The notes: generated from the sequence alone by a model not told the origin. A stretch of 64,000 nt of DNA from Zwartia panacis (GCF_030410395.1 NZ_JAUHHF010000008.1:81831-145830), one strand, 5' to 3'; positions 1 through 9,647 are shown, numbered from the stretch's first letter. Numbers and translations: made by a program.

Positions 1-95
1 TGCCTCGCTCGGAAGCTTTGCTCAGCCAAGGAGAGACTTGGTGCGGTGAAGCCCATGCCCAACTTGGACCGCGCCAGTCACGCTAAAGGTTCGTC

Positions 96-707
96 ATGAA
101 GCTTGACACTCAGGGCTGGCTCGAACCGGCTGACAATATCTCCCTGCGTCCGTCCCCGAATTTTAACGAGCGACCTAAAAACATCGACATATCACTGCTT
201 GTGATTCACAACATTAGTTTGCCACCGGGCCAATTCGGGACACCCTTTGTGGCAGATCTTTTTCTCAATCAACTTGAACTAAGTGCGGATCCCTGGTTTG
301 AAGAAAATCTGAAGGGCCTGACTGTATCGGCGCATTTTTTTATTGATCGCACGGGTCATATCACGCAATTTGTTGCCGGCAATGCGCGAGCCTGGCACGC
401 AGGCGTGTCGCTCCATGAAGGACGCGAACAGTGCAATGACTTTTCGTTGGGGATTGAGCTCGAGGGCACTGACACGCTTGCCTATACGGCACAACAATAT
501 CAGGCGCTCACGGATCTCACGCGCTGTTTGCGCGCACGCTACCCACTCACCGCAGTAAGAGGGCACTGCGACATCGCTCCCGGGCGCAAAACAGACCCGG
601 GCCCCGCTTTTGACTGGGCGCGCTATGCCGCACTTGCCGGCTGGTCCGTCGCGGCGCTTCCCGCACCGCGACCAGACTCAGACGCACACGCAACGTCGAC
701 GGCTTAA
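96..707 (+). CDS. ampD: 1,6-anhydro-N-acetylmuramyl-L-alanine amidase AmpD
   Basis: Cytoplasmic zinc amidase that cleaves the peptide from anhydro-muropeptides during cell-wall recycling. The 203-residue product is one N-acetylmuramoyl-L-alanine amidase (type 2) domain without a signal peptide, as expected for AmpD. Zinc ligands of the family are visible as His38 (VIHN), His157 (RGHCD) and Asp167 (KTDPGP), with Glu121 in GIELEG as the likely catalytic acid. It converges on htpG and the two stop codons overlap on the shared TTAA. In many proteobacteria AmpD loss derepresses AmpC beta-lactamase; no ampC/ampR is seen here. Confidence 0.95.
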   Translation: MKLDTQGWLEPADNISLRPSPNFNERPKNIDISLLVIHNISLPPGQFGTPFVADLFLNQLELSADPWFEENLKGLTVSAHFFIDRTGHITQFVAGNARAWHAGVSLHEGREQCNDFSLGIELEGTDTLAYTAQQYQALTDLTRCLRARYPLTAVRGHCDIAPGRKTDPGPAFDWARYAALAGWSVAALPAPRPDSDAHATSTA

Positions 708-2611
708 CCCAGCAAGAGCTGGTTGACACGCTTCACAAAAGCGGTCGGATCAGGCAGGGTAGAACCGTCCGCGAGTAAGGCTTGCTCGAACAGCAAACTC
801 GCCCAGTCGTTGAAAAACTCGTCCGAAGCAGACTGCACACGTTTGACCAAAGCGTGCTCTGGATTGATTTCCAGCACAGGCAGAATATTCGGCGCCTGTT
901 GTCCGGCAGCTTTGAGCATGCGCTGCAAATGTGGACTCAAGTCATTTTGTCCGACCACCACGCATGAGGGCGAATCCACGAGACGCAAGGTCACACGCAC
1001 TTCTTTGACACGATCTTTGAGTGACTCTTGCAAACGCTCAACCAGCGGCTTGAACTGCTCCGCCACTTCGATCTGGTGCTTCTTTTCCTCTTCGTCGGCC
1101 AAGGCCTCCAGATCCAGCCCGCCCTTTGCAACGGAGACGAGCTTTTTGCCATCAAACTCACGCAGGTGAGACAACATCCACTCGTCGACGCGATCCCACA
1201 TCACCAGTACTTCGATACCTTTTTTACGGAAGATTTCAAGGTGGGGGCTGTTGCGACCCGCGGTGTAACTGTCGGCTGTCACATAATAAATTTTGTCCTG
1301 CCCTTCTTTCATACGGGCAACGTAATCCTCGAGGGTCACGGTCTGCGCGTCGGAGTCTTCTTTGGTCGACGCAAAACGCAACAGCTTGGCGATACGTTCG
1401 AGGTTGGCCGCATCCTCGCCAGTGCCCTCTTTAAGGACCTGACCAAACTCCGCCCAGAAAGTCGCGTAATCCTCTTTTTTGTTTTCGGCTAGATCCTCGA
1501 GCAGACTCAAGATGCGTTTTGTTGAACCTTCACGGATCGCCTTGACGTCACGACTTTCCTGCAACAATTCACGCGAAACATTCAGCGGCAAATCAGCAGA
1601 GTCAATCACGCCGCGCACAAAACGTAAATAGGACGGCAGCATCTGCTCCGCATCGTCCATGATGAATACGCGCTTGACATAAAGCTTGACGCCACGACGC
1701 GCATCGCGATCCCACATATCAAAAGGCGCATGCTTAGGGATATATAGGAGCTGCGTGTATTCGCTGCGTCCTTCCACGCGGTTGTGGGTCCAGGCCAGCG
1801 GATCATCGTAGTCGTGTGAAACGTGCTTGTAAAACTCGCGGTACTGCTCATCGGTCACGTCGGACTTGCTACGAGTCCAGAGGGCGTTCGCCTGATTCAC
1901 AGACTCCCACTCATCTTTTTTCACTTGCTCAGACTTTTCCTGATCCCACTCTTCTTTGCGCATCTGAACAGGCAAGGAAATATGGTCCGAGTAGCGACGC
2001 AAGACTTCGCGTAATTTCCAGCCACTGAGGAACTCGTCTTCGTCGGCGCGAAGATGCAAGACGACATCCGTGCCACGGCCCGCTTTTTCAGTCGTTCCAA
2101 TTGAAAACTCGCCCTGGCCATCGGACTCCCAGACCACAGCCTGATCGGAAGGCAGACCCGCGCGACGGCTGCGAACCGTGACCTTGTCTGCAACGATAAA
2201 GGAGGAATAGAAGCCGACGCCAAACTGGCCGATCAGCTGCGCATCCTTTTGTTTGTCGCCAGTCAGTTTTGAGAAGAACTCACGGGTGCCAGAACGGGCA
2301 ATTGTCCCGAGGTTGGCGATCGCTTCTTCTTTGGAGAGTCCGACACCATTATCGGAAATCGTGATCGTGCGTGCCGTTTTGTCGTAATCCACACGGACAT
2401 GCAGCTCACCATCCCCCTCAAACAGCTCGGGATGGTCGATTGCTTCAAAACGTAACTTGTCGCACGCGTCGGAGGCGTTGGAGACCAGCTCGCGCAAGAA
2501 GATTTCCTTGTTGCTGTAAAGCGAATGGATCATCAGATGCAGCAGTTGCTTGACCTCTGCCTGAAATCCCAGTGTTTGAGAAGCGTCTGGCGACGCAGTA
2601 GTCTGATTCAT
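704..2611 (-). CDS. htpG: Molecular chaperone HtpG (Hsp90 family)
   Basis: Bacterial Hsp90, an ATP-dependent cytosolic chaperone. The N-terminal GHKL ATPase is clear: [16 protein letters not shown] near residue 40, DNGVGL near 90, and GQFGVGFYS near 125. Middle and C-terminal dimerisation domains follow to the expected length of about 635 residues. I place the start at ATG 2611 because GGTGAG lies a few bases upstream; an in-frame GTG at 2620 would add three residues. A sigma-32-like promoter lies at 2699-2726, fitting heat-shock control. Confidence 0.96.
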   Translation of the reverse strand: MNQTTASPDASQTLGFQAEVKQLLHLMIHSLYSNKEIFLRELVSNASDACDKLRFEAIDHPELFEGDGELHVRVDYDKTARTITISDNGVGLSKEEAIANLGTIARSGTREFFSKLTGDKQKDAQLIGQFGVGFYSSFIVADKVTVRSRRAGLPSDQAVVWESDGQGEFSIGTTEKAGRGTDVVLHLRADEDEFLSGWKLREVLRRYSDHISLPVQMRKEEWDQEKSEQVKKDEWESVNQANALWTRSKSDVTDEQYREFYKHVSHDYDDPLAWTHNRVEGRSEYTQLLYIPKHAPFDMWDRDARRGVKLYVKRVFIMDDAEQMLPSYLRFVRGVIDSADLPLNVSRELLQESRDVKAIREGSTKRILSLLEDLAENKKEDYATFWAEFGQVLKEGTGEDAANLERIAKLLRFASTKEDSDAQTVTLEDYVARMKEGQDKIYYVTADSYTAGRNSPHLEIFRKKGIEVLVMWDRVDEWMLSHLREFDGKKLVSVAKGGLDLEALADEEEKKHQIEVAEQFKPLVERLQESLKDRVKEVRVTLRLVDSPSCVVVGQNDLSPHLQRMLKAAGQQAPNILPVLEINPEHALVKRVQSASDEFFNDWASLLFEQALLADGSTLPDPTAFVKRVNQLLLG

Positions 2612-2626
2612 AGTGCTCACCGTAAG

Positions 2627-2635
2627 TTATCCACA
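2627..2635 (+). promoter_or_regulatory. Perfect DnaA box upstream of htpG
   Basis: TTATCCACA matches the consensus DnaA box exactly. It lies in the htpG leader between the sigma-32-like promoter and the start codon. A single box is not an origin; it may be chance or a DnaA-responsive site. Confidence 0.4.
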
Positions 2636-2698
2636 GAATGGCTTGACAATGGCTTGACTTAAGGGCGATGGGACGCCTCAGTCAAGCTGATGGAAGAC

Positions 2699-2726
2699 AT
2701 TTGGGGGGTAAAACGCCGATTTCAAG
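2699..2726 (-). promoter_or_regulatory. Sigma-32 (heat-shock) promoter of htpG
   Basis: On the minus strand CTTGAAA (2726-2720) is followed after 13 bases by CCCCAAAT (2706-2699), close to the RpoH consensus CTTGAAA-N13/14-CCCCATNT. Transcription would start about 80 bases before the htpG ATG. This agrees with the known heat-shock regulation of htpG. Confidence 0.8.
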
Positions 2727-2765
2727 AGTCCGGGAATCCCTTGTCCGGTGATTTTGCCGGCGAAA

Positions 2766-4127
2766 TCAGTTCGTAGCTGCCAACCGTGTAATCAGTTGTC
2801 CGACATCCGAACAGTTTTCAAGGTCGTCGATCAGATCAATCAGCGGCTCAGGCGATCCCATCGGCTCGGCAGAGAGCGCCCAGCAGCGATTGAACTTGCG
2901 CAGCTGCGCCTCTCGGCTCAAGGGGCGCCTCGGACTTGCCAGCATCGCGTCGATAGAATGTTGCAAGACCGTTCCATCGGTGAGCTTGACCGTTACCTGC
3001 TGAGGAACCAACGCGTTTGGATTAGGATTGTCATCCTTTTCCATCCGAACCTTGAGCGAGAGTGCGTACGTGGCGGGATCGCTCAGTGCTTGCCCGCGAA
3101 AGTGCATAGGATCCAGTTCGCCATGTTGCAACACCTTGGCCAGAACAAAAGGCATGCATAGGCGCGCGTAATTAGGTGTGGGGGTTTCGAGGCCGGGGCG
3201 GTTCACCAGATGATTCAGCAAAGACGGCCCTCGCACAATGATTTCGGCCACATCCGTTGCGACAAAACCCGACCGTTGACGCAAAATGCTCAAGCCCTCA
3301 ATCCCGCCGTGCGTGGCGCGACCGCTGGGATATGGCTTATGACTGAGTTCAGTCAAACGCCAACGCTCGCCAAGCCCCTGCATTGCGGACTCGAGATCCC
3401 ACTCGGTCTCGAACATCGGCAAATAGCCAAACCGCCCGGTTAAGGGGGTCTGCAAGCTGGGAAATCCAGCTTGCGCCAAGTCGCAGGACTGAAATGCTGC
3501 GCGTGCATTGACACCAATCTGCAAGGGCAAGACCACACTGCCTTCGGTGTGGGCCTGCATCGTGCCACTGACTTGAGCGAGTTGGTGACCGAACGCTGCC
3601 AGAGTCGTTTCTGCGTCAAAACCCCGCAGATTCGCCAAACCCGCCACGGCCCCAAAACCACCAGAGGCCGCTGGACGAAAAAATCGTAAACCAAGCTTGG
3701 ACGCCATACCGATCGTGCAAGACACATCAACACCCGCGGCAATGGCTGCCAACAAGGCACAACCAGAAACAGGTCCGCGCAGCTGCGCCTCGGCGAGCAA
3801 CACTGGCAACAAAGTTGCCATGGCGTGAAGGACCGCGCCCTCGTGCAGGCAATCAAACTCCTGGCAGTGGACTTGATAGGCATTGACCAGCACCGCCTGG
3901 GTGGCGGAGAGTCGAGTTTTTCGACCCCACAGCGTGATTTCGTGACCTGTGCCCCATTGACTGACCGCGGCGAGCAATGGGGTGATTTCAGGTGTGCTTC
4001 CCCCGGCAATACCCACACCGATTGAGTCAAGCAGGAAAATTTTAGCGTTCTCAATCGCCTCTGGCGACAGCTGTTCAGCACGCACACTCGCTGCGTGCTG
4101 CGCGAGTTTCGCATCTAGACTCAACAT
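2766..4127 (-). CDS. MmgE/PrpD family protein
   Basis: Member of the MmgE/PrpD superfamily, which includes 2-methylcitrate dehydratase, cis-aconitate decarboxylase and related lyases or isomerases of carboxylic acids. About 453 residues, with the typical all-helical N-terminal half (AIENAKIFLLDSIGVGIAG, then HCQEFDC and HEGAVLHA) and the KPYPSGRATHGGIEG segment near residue 280. I chose ATG 4127; a longer reading frame would overlap the MscS gene. Only TGA plus four bases separate it from the upstream mscS-type gene, so the two may be cotranscribed. No citrate-cycle neighbours are present, so the substrate is unknown. Confidence 0.85.
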   Translation of the reverse strand: MLSLDAKLAQHAASVRAEQLSPEAIENAKIFLLDSIGVGIAGGSTPEITPLLAAVSQWGTGHEITLWGRKTRLSATQAVLVNAYQVHCQEFDCLHEGAVLHAMATLLPVLLAEAQLRGPVSGCALLAAIAAGVDVSCTIGMASKLGLRFFRPAASGGFGAVAGLANLRGFDAETTLAAFGHQLAQVSGTMQAHTEGSVVLPLQIGVNARAAFQSCDLAQAGFPSLQTPLTGRFGYLPMFETEWDLESAMQGLGERWRLTELSHKPYPSGRATHGGIEGLSILRQRSGFVATDVAEIIVRGPSLLNHLVNRPGLETPTPNYARLCMPFVLAKVLQHGELDPMHFRGQALSDPATYALSLKVRMEKDDNPNPNALVPQQVTVKLTDGTVLQHSIDAMLASPRRPLSREAQLRKFNRCWALSAEPMGSPEPLIDLIDDLENCSDVGQLITRLAATN

Positions 4128-4131
4128 GATT

Positions 4132-5004
4132 TCAGTTCTCTTTTGTATGGACCACACGCTGGGGGTAAGGGATCTCGATGTTATTCGTATCAAAGGCGAT
4201 TTTCAGATGGCGCAAAAACTCACGGCGAATCGGTCCATGCCACAAAGCAACCACTTTAATACGCGCTTTAATCATCACGGCTGACTCCGCCCATTGCTCG
4301 ACACCTGCTATTTCGATGTCATCCAGAATTTTGTCGCCAAAATCCGGATCATGACGCAGCGCGGCAGAGACGTCTCTCATGATGTCGAAGACCTGATCGA
4401 TGTCAGTCCGATAGGACACACCCACATCAATCACTGCAAAAGCAAAGTTGCGACTCAGATTGGTCACTGTCGTAATGACACCATTCGGAACGAAATGAAC
4501 AGAACCCTGATAATCGCGCAAACGCACATACCGAAGGGTGACTTCCTCGACGAAACCGGCCTTGCCAGCCACCTCGACAATATCGCCCTGACGGATCTGA
4601 TTTTCCAGCAGCATCACGATGCCGGTGAAGTAGTCTTTGACCACGCTTTGCGCGCCGAAACCAATGGCGATACCGGCCACACCCGCCGTGGCAAGAAGCG
4701 GAGCGATGGACACGCCCATCTCCGAAAGTGCCAGCATGATAGCCAGCACAGTGATCGTGACAGAAGTGATGTATCTAAATACGCGGCCCAGAGTCTGGAC
4801 ACGCTTTTTCTCCTCGTCATCATGACTCGCATGACTCAATCTGCTTTGCAGCATCCTGATTGAACGCATCACCAGACTGCGAAAGAGCCAGGCCAAGCAC
4901 AGAATAATCACGACGTTGACCATCGAGAGCATCGGAGTCGCCCATTCGGGAATGGTCACACCGAAATAAGACTTCAGTAATTCGTTGAGTGTCTGCTGAA
5001 ACAT
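4132..5004 (-). CDS. MscS-family mechanosensitive ion channel
   Basis: Small-conductance mechanosensitive channel that releases solutes on osmotic downshock. About 290 residues from ATG 5004. The N-terminal third holds three hydrophobic membrane helices (MLSMVNVVIILCLAWLF; ITSVTITVLAIMLALSEMG; and the Gly/Ala-rich pore helix with GVAGIAIGFGAQSVVKDYFTG). The MscS beta domain follows (GDIVEVAGKAGFVEEVTLRYVRLRD, VHFVPNGVITTVTNLSR). Upstream in-frame methionines exist to 5079, but the MFQQTLNELL start fits the family better. Confidence 0.9.
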   Translation of the reverse strand: MFQQTLNELLKSYFGVTIPEWATPMLSMVNVVIILCLAWLFRSLVMRSIRMLQSRLSHASHDDEEKKRVQTLGRVFRYITSVTITVLAIMLALSEMGVSIAPLLATAGVAGIAIGFGAQSVVKDYFTGIVMLLENQIRQGDIVEVAGKAGFVEEVTLRYVRLRDYQGSVHFVPNGVITTVTNLSRNFAFAVIDVGVSYRTDIDQVFDIMRDVSAALRHDPDFGDKILDDIEIAGVEQWAESAVMIKARIKVVALWHGPIRREFLRHLKIAFDTNNIEIPYPQRVVHTKEN

Positions 5005-5138
5005 GCTGTTCGATCCAAGGAGAAACACTGGCGTCGTCAATAAGCTGCCAGTCGCAACCGGAGATTGAGTATAGAACACGGACTTGGTCTAGAATTGGTG
5101 CACAAAAAGCAAAAGCCCCCTCTTTTCGGAGATCGTCC

Positions 5139-6137
5139 ATGACCGTCCAATCACGCCTGCGCCGCGCTGGCATACTGAGCTTGCTGAGTGCAACGCTGCT
5201 GAGCGCCGCCCACTTTTCTGCACAGGCTCAACATGCCGACAAATATCCATCGCAACCCATTACGATGGTGATCCCTCAGGCACCTGGGGGCACCAATGAT
5301 ATCGTGGGTCGTCTGATCGCCAACGAACTGGCCGAAGAGCTCAAGCAGTCCGTGGTCGTCACCAACAGACCTGGCGCGGGCGGTAACATCGGTACGGCAC
5401 AGACCAAGTCCGCGGCTCCTGATGGGTATACCCTGTTGATGACTGTCAACAGCGCACAAGCGATCAACCCCTCTCTCTACAAAAACGTGGGCTTCGATCC
5501 CATCAAGGATTTCAGTCCGATCACCGTGGTGGGCGCTGTGCCGAACGTACTCGTTGTGCATCCAAGCTTTCCGGCCAAGACACTGGATGAGTTCATCGCG
5601 CTGATCAAAGCCAATCCTGGCAAATACCAATACGCATCGGCTGGCAACGGTACGCTCAACCACCTCCTGGGCGCCATGCTTGACCAGAAAGCTGGCCTGA
5701 AAATGGAGCACATCCCCTACAAGGGTGTCGCCCCCGCCATGATTGATGTGCTGGGCGGTCAGGTACCCATCGCGTTTGCCAGTCTCCCCTCAGCGCTGAA
5801 CAACATCCGTCAGGGTAAATTGCGCGCGATCGGCGTGAGTACGGACAAGCGTTCACCTGCACTGCCTGACGTCCCCGCCATCAACGAGAAAATCCCTGGC
5901 TTCTCGGGTGATCTCTGGATTGGTCTGTTTTCCATCGCAGGTACACCACAGGACATCACTGACAAGCTTTACGCAACCGTGTCGCGCATCATGCAAAAGC
6001 CCGCTGTGCAAAAACGCTTGTCTGATTTGGGCGTAGAGCTGTACTTTGATACGCCCGCGCAGTTCAAAGCAAGGCTCGCCAAGGACATCGAACAGTGGCG
6101 CGAAATTGTCAAGGTCTCTGGCGCCAAGGTCGACTAG
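5139..6137 (+). CDS. Bug/TctC-family tripartite tricarboxylate transporter receptor
   Basis: Periplasmic extracytoplasmic solute receptor of the Bug (TctC) family, about 332 residues. A signal peptide (RLRRAGILSLLSATLLSAAHFSAQAQ) is followed by the family hallmark YPSQPITMVIPQAPGGTNDIVGR and, later, SAGNGTLNHLLGAML and HIPYKGVAPAMIDVLGGQVPIAF. GGAGA lies eight bases before ATG 5139; a longer frame begins upstream but lacks a signal peptide. No TctA/TctB membrane genes are adjacent, which is usual for Bug genes in Burkholderiales. The ligand, probably a carboxylate, cannot be read from the sequence. Confidence 0.92.
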   Translation: MTVQSRLRRAGILSLLSATLLSAAHFSAQAQHADKYPSQPITMVIPQAPGGTNDIVGRLIANELAEELKQSVVVTNRPGAGGNIGTAQTKSAAPDGYTLLMTVNSAQAINPSLYKNVGFDPIKDFSPITVVGAVPNVLVVHPSFPAKTLDEFIALIKANPGKYQYASAGNGTLNHLLGAMLDQKAGLKMEHIPYKGVAPAMIDVLGGQVPIAFASLPSALNNIRQGKLRAIGVSTDKRSPALPDVPAINEKIPGFSGDLWIGLFSIAGTPQDITDKLYATVSRIMQKPAVQKRLSDLGVELYFDTPAQFKARLAKDIEQWREIVKVSGAKVD

Positions 6138-6159
6138 CTGATCATCTCATCGGCGCAGA

Positions 6160-6187
6160 AAGAGACGCTCATCGCGTCTCTTTTTTT
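6160..6187 (+). terminator. Rho-independent terminator after the first Bug gene
   Basis: Perfect 8-bp stem AGAGACGC (6161-6168) / GCGTCTCT (6174-6181) with a TCATC loop, followed by a run of T to 6187. It ends the plus-strand Bug gene and lies between two convergent genes. Confidence 0.92.
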
Positions 6188-6214
6188 ATGTCGCATCAAT
6201 ATCCAGCATCGGGA

Positions 6215-7210
6215 TTAATTCATCTTAATTTTGAGCTCTTGAATGACTGGACTCCAGCGTGTCAGTTCAGCTTTGATAAAGTCATTCAAAAACTCAGATG
6301 TCGAACTGACCAGTTCGATTGATGCGAGTCGGTCACCCAGTTCAGGATTTGCCATGATTTGCTTGACCTCAGCATTGAGTTTCGCGATGACAGCAGGCGG
6401 CGTTCCGGCAGGCGCCAACAAACCAAACCATTCCGTTGTCACGACATCCAAACCCTGTTCTTTGAAAGTTGGAATATCAGGCATCGAAGCGTAACGCTTG
6501 TCAGAGGAAATGCCCAAGGCCTTGAGCTTGCCGGCTTTCAATTGAGGCTGCACCTGACCCAGGGTTGCAAACGTCATCGCAAGATGACCCGACATCACAT
6601 CCAACATGGCGGGCGTTCCACCCTTGTACAAGATGTGAGTCATATCGAGACCTGTCTGTTTTTTGATCAACTCAGCCGTCAAATGTGTCATCGAACCCGC
6701 GCCTGCTGAACCATAATCAAGCTTGATCTTGTTAGCCTTGCCCAGAGCAATCAACTCTTTGATATTGCTCGCAGGGTAATTGGGATTGGCGACTGCAAGC
6801 ACAGGCGCTTGTGCCAGCAAGCTTACCGCGGTGAAATCCTTTAACGTGTCAAAGGGCATGCTAGCCTGCATCGCAGGGTTCGTCGTGTGGCTACTCACCC
6901 CCACCAAGAGCGTATAGCCATCGGGCGGAGACTTCGCGACGAGTGTCGAACCAATCAAAGTACTAGCCCCAGGCTTGTTTTCCACCAGGACAGGCTGCCC
7001 CCATTTTTCCTGTAATTTCTGGGCAATCGCCCGACCCAGGGTGTCCGTGGATCCGCCAGGCGGATAGGGCACGATAATCTTGATGGGCTTGTCGGGATAT
7101 TTATCTGCCGCACTTTGTGCCGCTACAGGCTGAATCGCCAACGCCAATAAACCTACTGCGGATAATCCCAACAGGCTGCGACGAAGGTTGCGCAAGATAT
7201 AATTTCTCAT
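6215..7210 (-). CDS. Bug/TctC-family tripartite tricarboxylate transporter receptor
   Basis: Second Bug-type periplasmic receptor, 331 residues. The signal peptide runs MRNYILRNLRRSLLGLSAVGLLALAIQPVAAQS. The family motif YPDKPIKIIVPYPPGGSTDTLGR follows near residue 38, then LDYGSAGAGSMTHL and HILYKGGTPAMLDVMSGHLAMTF. It converges on the first Bug gene across the terminator at 6160-6187 and is divergent from pagP. The two receptors are paralogues but clearly different in sequence, so they probably bind different carboxylates. Confidence 0.92.
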   Translation of the reverse strand: MRNYILRNLRRSLLGLSAVGLLALAIQPVAAQSAADKYPDKPIKIIVPYPPGGSTDTLGRAIAQKLQEKWGQPVLVENKPGASTLIGSTLVAKSPPDGYTLLVGVSSHTTNPAMQASMPFDTLKDFTAVSLLAQAPVLAVANPNYPASNIKELIALGKANKIKLDYGSAGAGSMTHLTAELIKKQTGLDMTHILYKGGTPAMLDVMSGHLAMTFATLGQVQPQLKAGKLKALGISSDKRYASMPDIPTFKEQGLDVVTTEWFGLLAPAGTPPAVIAKLNAEVKQIMANPELGDRLASIELVSSTSEFLNDFIKAELTRWSPVIQELKIKMN

Positions 7211-7333
7211 TATTAGTCTCCTATAACCTGATTGAAGGTTTTTTGTTGTAGCGTCGATGCTACTTCAGGTCGCGCTCTGGCACTAGATGGTTTGCCCGGG
7301 CATGCTCTGGTCACAACCTTATTGCCCACTTCC

Positions 7334-7900
7334 ATGTCCGACTTTTCACTTCTGCGCACTGCAGTGATCCTTGCAAGTGCTTTAACGATTTCGTCCGCTC
7401 AAGCGACCAGCGAACCCTCCGTGCCTTGGTACACGAGCGCCTGGACGCATGCCAAAGACACCTGGCGCGATGGTGATATCGAGGCTTATGTTCCTTTTTG
7501 GAGCTATCACCTCCCCTTTGCCTACACGCCGTCCCAGAGGGCCGAGTACGTCGAATATCCTGCAGGCTTCGGACTTGGTAAAGGACGCTACAACAAAAGC
7601 GGCAATTGGGAAGGGATGTATGCGATGGGCTTTCGCGATTCCCATGGAGACCCGTCCTTTATGGTGGGTTATGGCTGGATTCCGACATGGAATATCGGTA
7701 GCAGCGAAGTGAAGGCTGGCGTGGGCTTGACGGGATTCTTAATGTCTCGCAAGGATTACTTTGGGGGCATTCCATTCCCGGGCGTGCTGCCCATTGCCTC
7801 GATCGGCTACAAAAACTTATCGGCACAGGCCGCATACATCCCTGGCGGCCAGGGCAATGGTAATGTTTTATTCATGTGGGGCAAGTGGACGTTCAAATAA
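7334..7900 (+). CDS. pagP: Lipid A palmitoyltransferase PagP
   Basis: Outer-membrane beta-barrel enzyme that moves palmitate from phospholipid to lipid A and raises resistance to cationic peptides. The 188-residue reading from ATG 7334 has a signal peptide ending near ALTISSAQA. The PagP core is recognisable: FWSYHLPFAYT, EYPAGFGLGKGRYNKSGNWEGMYAMGFRDS and GYGWIPTW, with catalytic candidates His59, Asp102 and Ser103. The C-terminus ends in the typical beta-strand FMWGKWTFK. An in-frame start at 7232 would add residues before the signal peptide and is less likely. Confidence 0.9.
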   Translation: MSDFSLLRTAVILASALTISSAQATSEPSVPWYTSAWTHAKDTWRDGDIEAYVPFWSYHLPFAYTPSQRAEYVEYPAGFGLGKGRYNKSGNWEGMYAMGFRDSHGDPSFMVGYGWIPTWNIGSSEVKAGVGLTGFLMSRKDYFGGIPFPGVLPIASIGYKNLSAQAAYIPGGQGNGNVLFMWGKWTFK

Positions 7901-7965
7901 GGATTCGGGTTTTTGCCGCGGGCAGAAATTCAAAAGCTCGGCTATACTTATAGGCTCAATGCGTT

Positions 7966-8050
7966 GCCCGGGTGGTGAAATTGGTAGACGCAGGGGACTC
8001 AAAATCCCCCGCCGCAAGGCGTGCCGGTTCGATTCCGGCCCCGGGCACCA
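7966..8050 (+). tRNA. tRNA-Leu (anticodon CAA)
   Basis: 85-nt class II tRNA with the 3' CCA encoded. Acceptor stem GCCCGGG (7966-7972) pairs with CCCGGGC (8040-8046). The anticodon stem GGGGA/TCCCC encloses CTCAAAA, giving anticodon CAA. A long variable arm GCCGCAAGGCG and the T-arm GCCGGTTCGATTCCGGC are clear. The last 17 bases recur at 33879-33895, so this gene is the likely integration target of the following island. Confidence 0.96.
8034..8050 (+). repeat. Putative left attachment repeat (tRNA-Leu 3' end)
   Basis: TCCGGCCCCGGGCACCA, the T-arm/acceptor end of tRNA-Leu, is repeated exactly and in the same orientation at 33879-33895. Direct repeats of a tRNA 3' end are the usual footprint of tyrosine-integrase elements. 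Confidence 0.75.
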
Positions 8051-8324
8051 CGGTTTGTAATCTATTGATTTTAAAAAATATTTTTGGCGTTTCCCGTCAA
8101 ATGGGAGCAAGCAGTAATTACACTCTGTTGATGAATTGAACGCGCTGCAGTTCGATCTACATTAGCCTCAGCGTGTCATTGACGAGCTCAAGCACCTCCC
8201 TTACTAGCCACGTCCGAATTCAGAGCGCGCTGTTGTAACTCGAACTTACGTTCACGCGAGCCAGTCGGACACCAGAAGACTGGGATGGCTGACACCGAAA
8301 CATATTCAACCTACAATTCAAGTC
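8051..8324. other. Non-coding left edge of the putative island
   Basis: 274 bases between tRNA-Leu and the next gene. No integrase gene or integrase fragment is visible, and I see no reliable promoter or RNA. Confidence 0.4.
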
Positions 8325-9101
8325 ATGGAGACATTGAACGAGCTGCGCTTTGCAATCAGCGACCGTCTGAACGATGGAGAGGTCGGGCCTAAGCACGTGC
8401 CTTTGAGTCTGTTGGGTGACTTCCAAAAAGATGTTACCGAATTTCTGCGTGGCTCAGTTAGAGACATCGATGCCAGTGAAGTAATCGTCGCTATTGAGGA
8501 AGGCTCACTAGCTCTAGTGGCTTCTGGTTTGTTGGCAACAGCCACACTCTGGGCCGATCTTGACCGCCTGAAGTCGTCTGGCAGTCTTAATCAAATTGAC
8601 CCCAAGCGTGCTGCAGTGATCGAACGCTGGCAAGCAGCATCGCATCAGAACCCACATCGCAAGTATCGGATTGCCGTCCCGAGGGCTGCAAATACCGGAG
8701 TGTCGATTGATTCAGAAACAAATTTCCGTAGAGATGAAGAGGTCTGGGTAACTGTCGAAAAGTACATCCATGGCAGGGTGCTCGATTGGGGTGGCAAAAC
8801 CAAACCTAATGTCCATTTAGAATTGGATGACGGTACGGTCTTGAAAGTCGCGGCTAGCCAAACACTACTCAAGCAAGAAAAGCAAAACCTGCTGTACAGA
8901 CCCACACTGCTTCACATCACAGCTCAGGAGAACCTTTTTACGGGCGCCCTGCGCAATCCGACATTACTGGCATTTGAAACAAACCAACCAAGCTATGACG
9001 AGGCTGAGTTTCAAGAAATGGTTAAACGCGGCACAGTGGCATGGGCAGACACCCCGAATGCAACACAATGGTTAGAGGACTTGCGTGGAGGGCGAGCATG
9101 A
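8325..9101 (+). CDS. Uncharacterised protein paired with a PIN-domain gene
   Basis: I do not recognise a family in this 258-residue protein. The N-terminal third holds a hydrophobic patch (ALVASGLLATATLWADLD), then a polar region and a beta-rich segment resembling a small barrel (DEEVWVTVEKYIHGRVLDWGGKTKPNVHLELDDGTVLKVAASQTLL). Its stop overlaps the start of the downstream PIN gene (ATGA), so the two are translationally coupled, as in toxin-antitoxin or two-gene defence modules. It is much longer than a typical VapB-type antitoxin and has no obvious N-terminal DNA-binding fold. It sits at the left edge of the putative island. Confidence 0.6.
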   Translation: METLNELRFAISDRLNDGEVGPKHVPLSLLGDFQKDVTEFLRGSVRDIDASEVIVAIEEGSLALVASGLLATATLWADLDRLKSSGSLNQIDPKRAAVIERWQAASHQNPHRKYRIAVPRAANTGVSIDSETNFRRDEEVWVTVEKYIHGRVLDWGGKTKPNVHLELDDGTVLKVAASQTLLKQEKQNLLYRPTLLHITAQENLFTGALRNPTLLAFETNQPSYDEAEFQEMVKRGTVAWADTPNATQWLEDLRGGRA

Positions 9102-9592
9102 CGGTGTCAGTTCTGCTCGATACCAGCTATCTAATCACATTAATCGATCTGAACCGCCCGCACCACGACACGGCCGCCAAGTTTTACCGGCTAATGCTCG
9201 AAGAGCAGATCCCGATGTATTTCTCTGTGATCGCTGCTGCGGAGTTCTCTATCAAGCAGCCGATTACTGACCTACCGCTGAGGAATTTCCACTGCATCCC
9301 ATTCAATCTCGCTCATTCAACCGAGTCAGCGAGGCTATGGAATGCGCTTGGGTCGCGTGATAAAGGTGATAGCAGAGTTGTGGTGCGAGATGACGTGAAA
9401 CTGCTAGGTCAGGCCGCTCACGAGTCCATTCCGTTGATTCTGACAGAAGATGCGTCGACTCTTTTTAAATATTGTGATCGTCTGCGACTCGCTGGCGTAT
9501 GCTCAGTACGTCCCATCAAACTCGCAGACGGTTATGACCCTAGTGCTTTACGGTCGGATGGGCAACGAGAATTGACTCTAAATGACGACTAG
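9098..9592 (+). CDS. PIN-domain protein (putative ribonuclease/toxin)
   Basis: 164-residue PIN-like domain protein. It opens with VSVLLDTSYLITLIDLNRPHHDTAAKFY, giving the conserved first Asp, has an acidic residue in AAAEFSI, and ends with PLILTEDASTLFKYCDRL, matching the PIN TxDxxf motif. Start ATG 9098 overlaps the upstream stop and is preceded by GGAGGG. PIN proteins of this size are usually RNases acting as toxins. The upstream 258-residue protein would be its regulator or partner, which is inference from coupling only. Confidence 0.75.
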   Translation: MTVSVLLDTSYLITLIDLNRPHHDTAAKFYRLMLEEQIPMYFSVIAAAEFSIKQPITDLPLRNFHCIPFNLAHSTESARLWNALGSRDKGDSRVVVRDDVKLLGQAAHESIPLILTEDASTLFKYCDRLRLAGVCSVRPIKLADGYDPSALRSDGQRELTLNDD

Positions 9593-9647
9593 ACCCCAAC
9601 GCTGGCCCAAGCAATGCTGAGGTTGGTTGCAGAGCAACCGGATGGTA

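Noticed and set aside
723..1492. Long frames on the strand opposite htpG
   Set aside because: They are antisense shadows of a well-supported conserved gene and have Ser/Arg-rich, non-protein-like composition.
2627..2635. Replication origin at the DnaA box
   Set aside because: Only one perfect box is present and there is no dnaA, AT-rich unwinding region or box cluster nearby.
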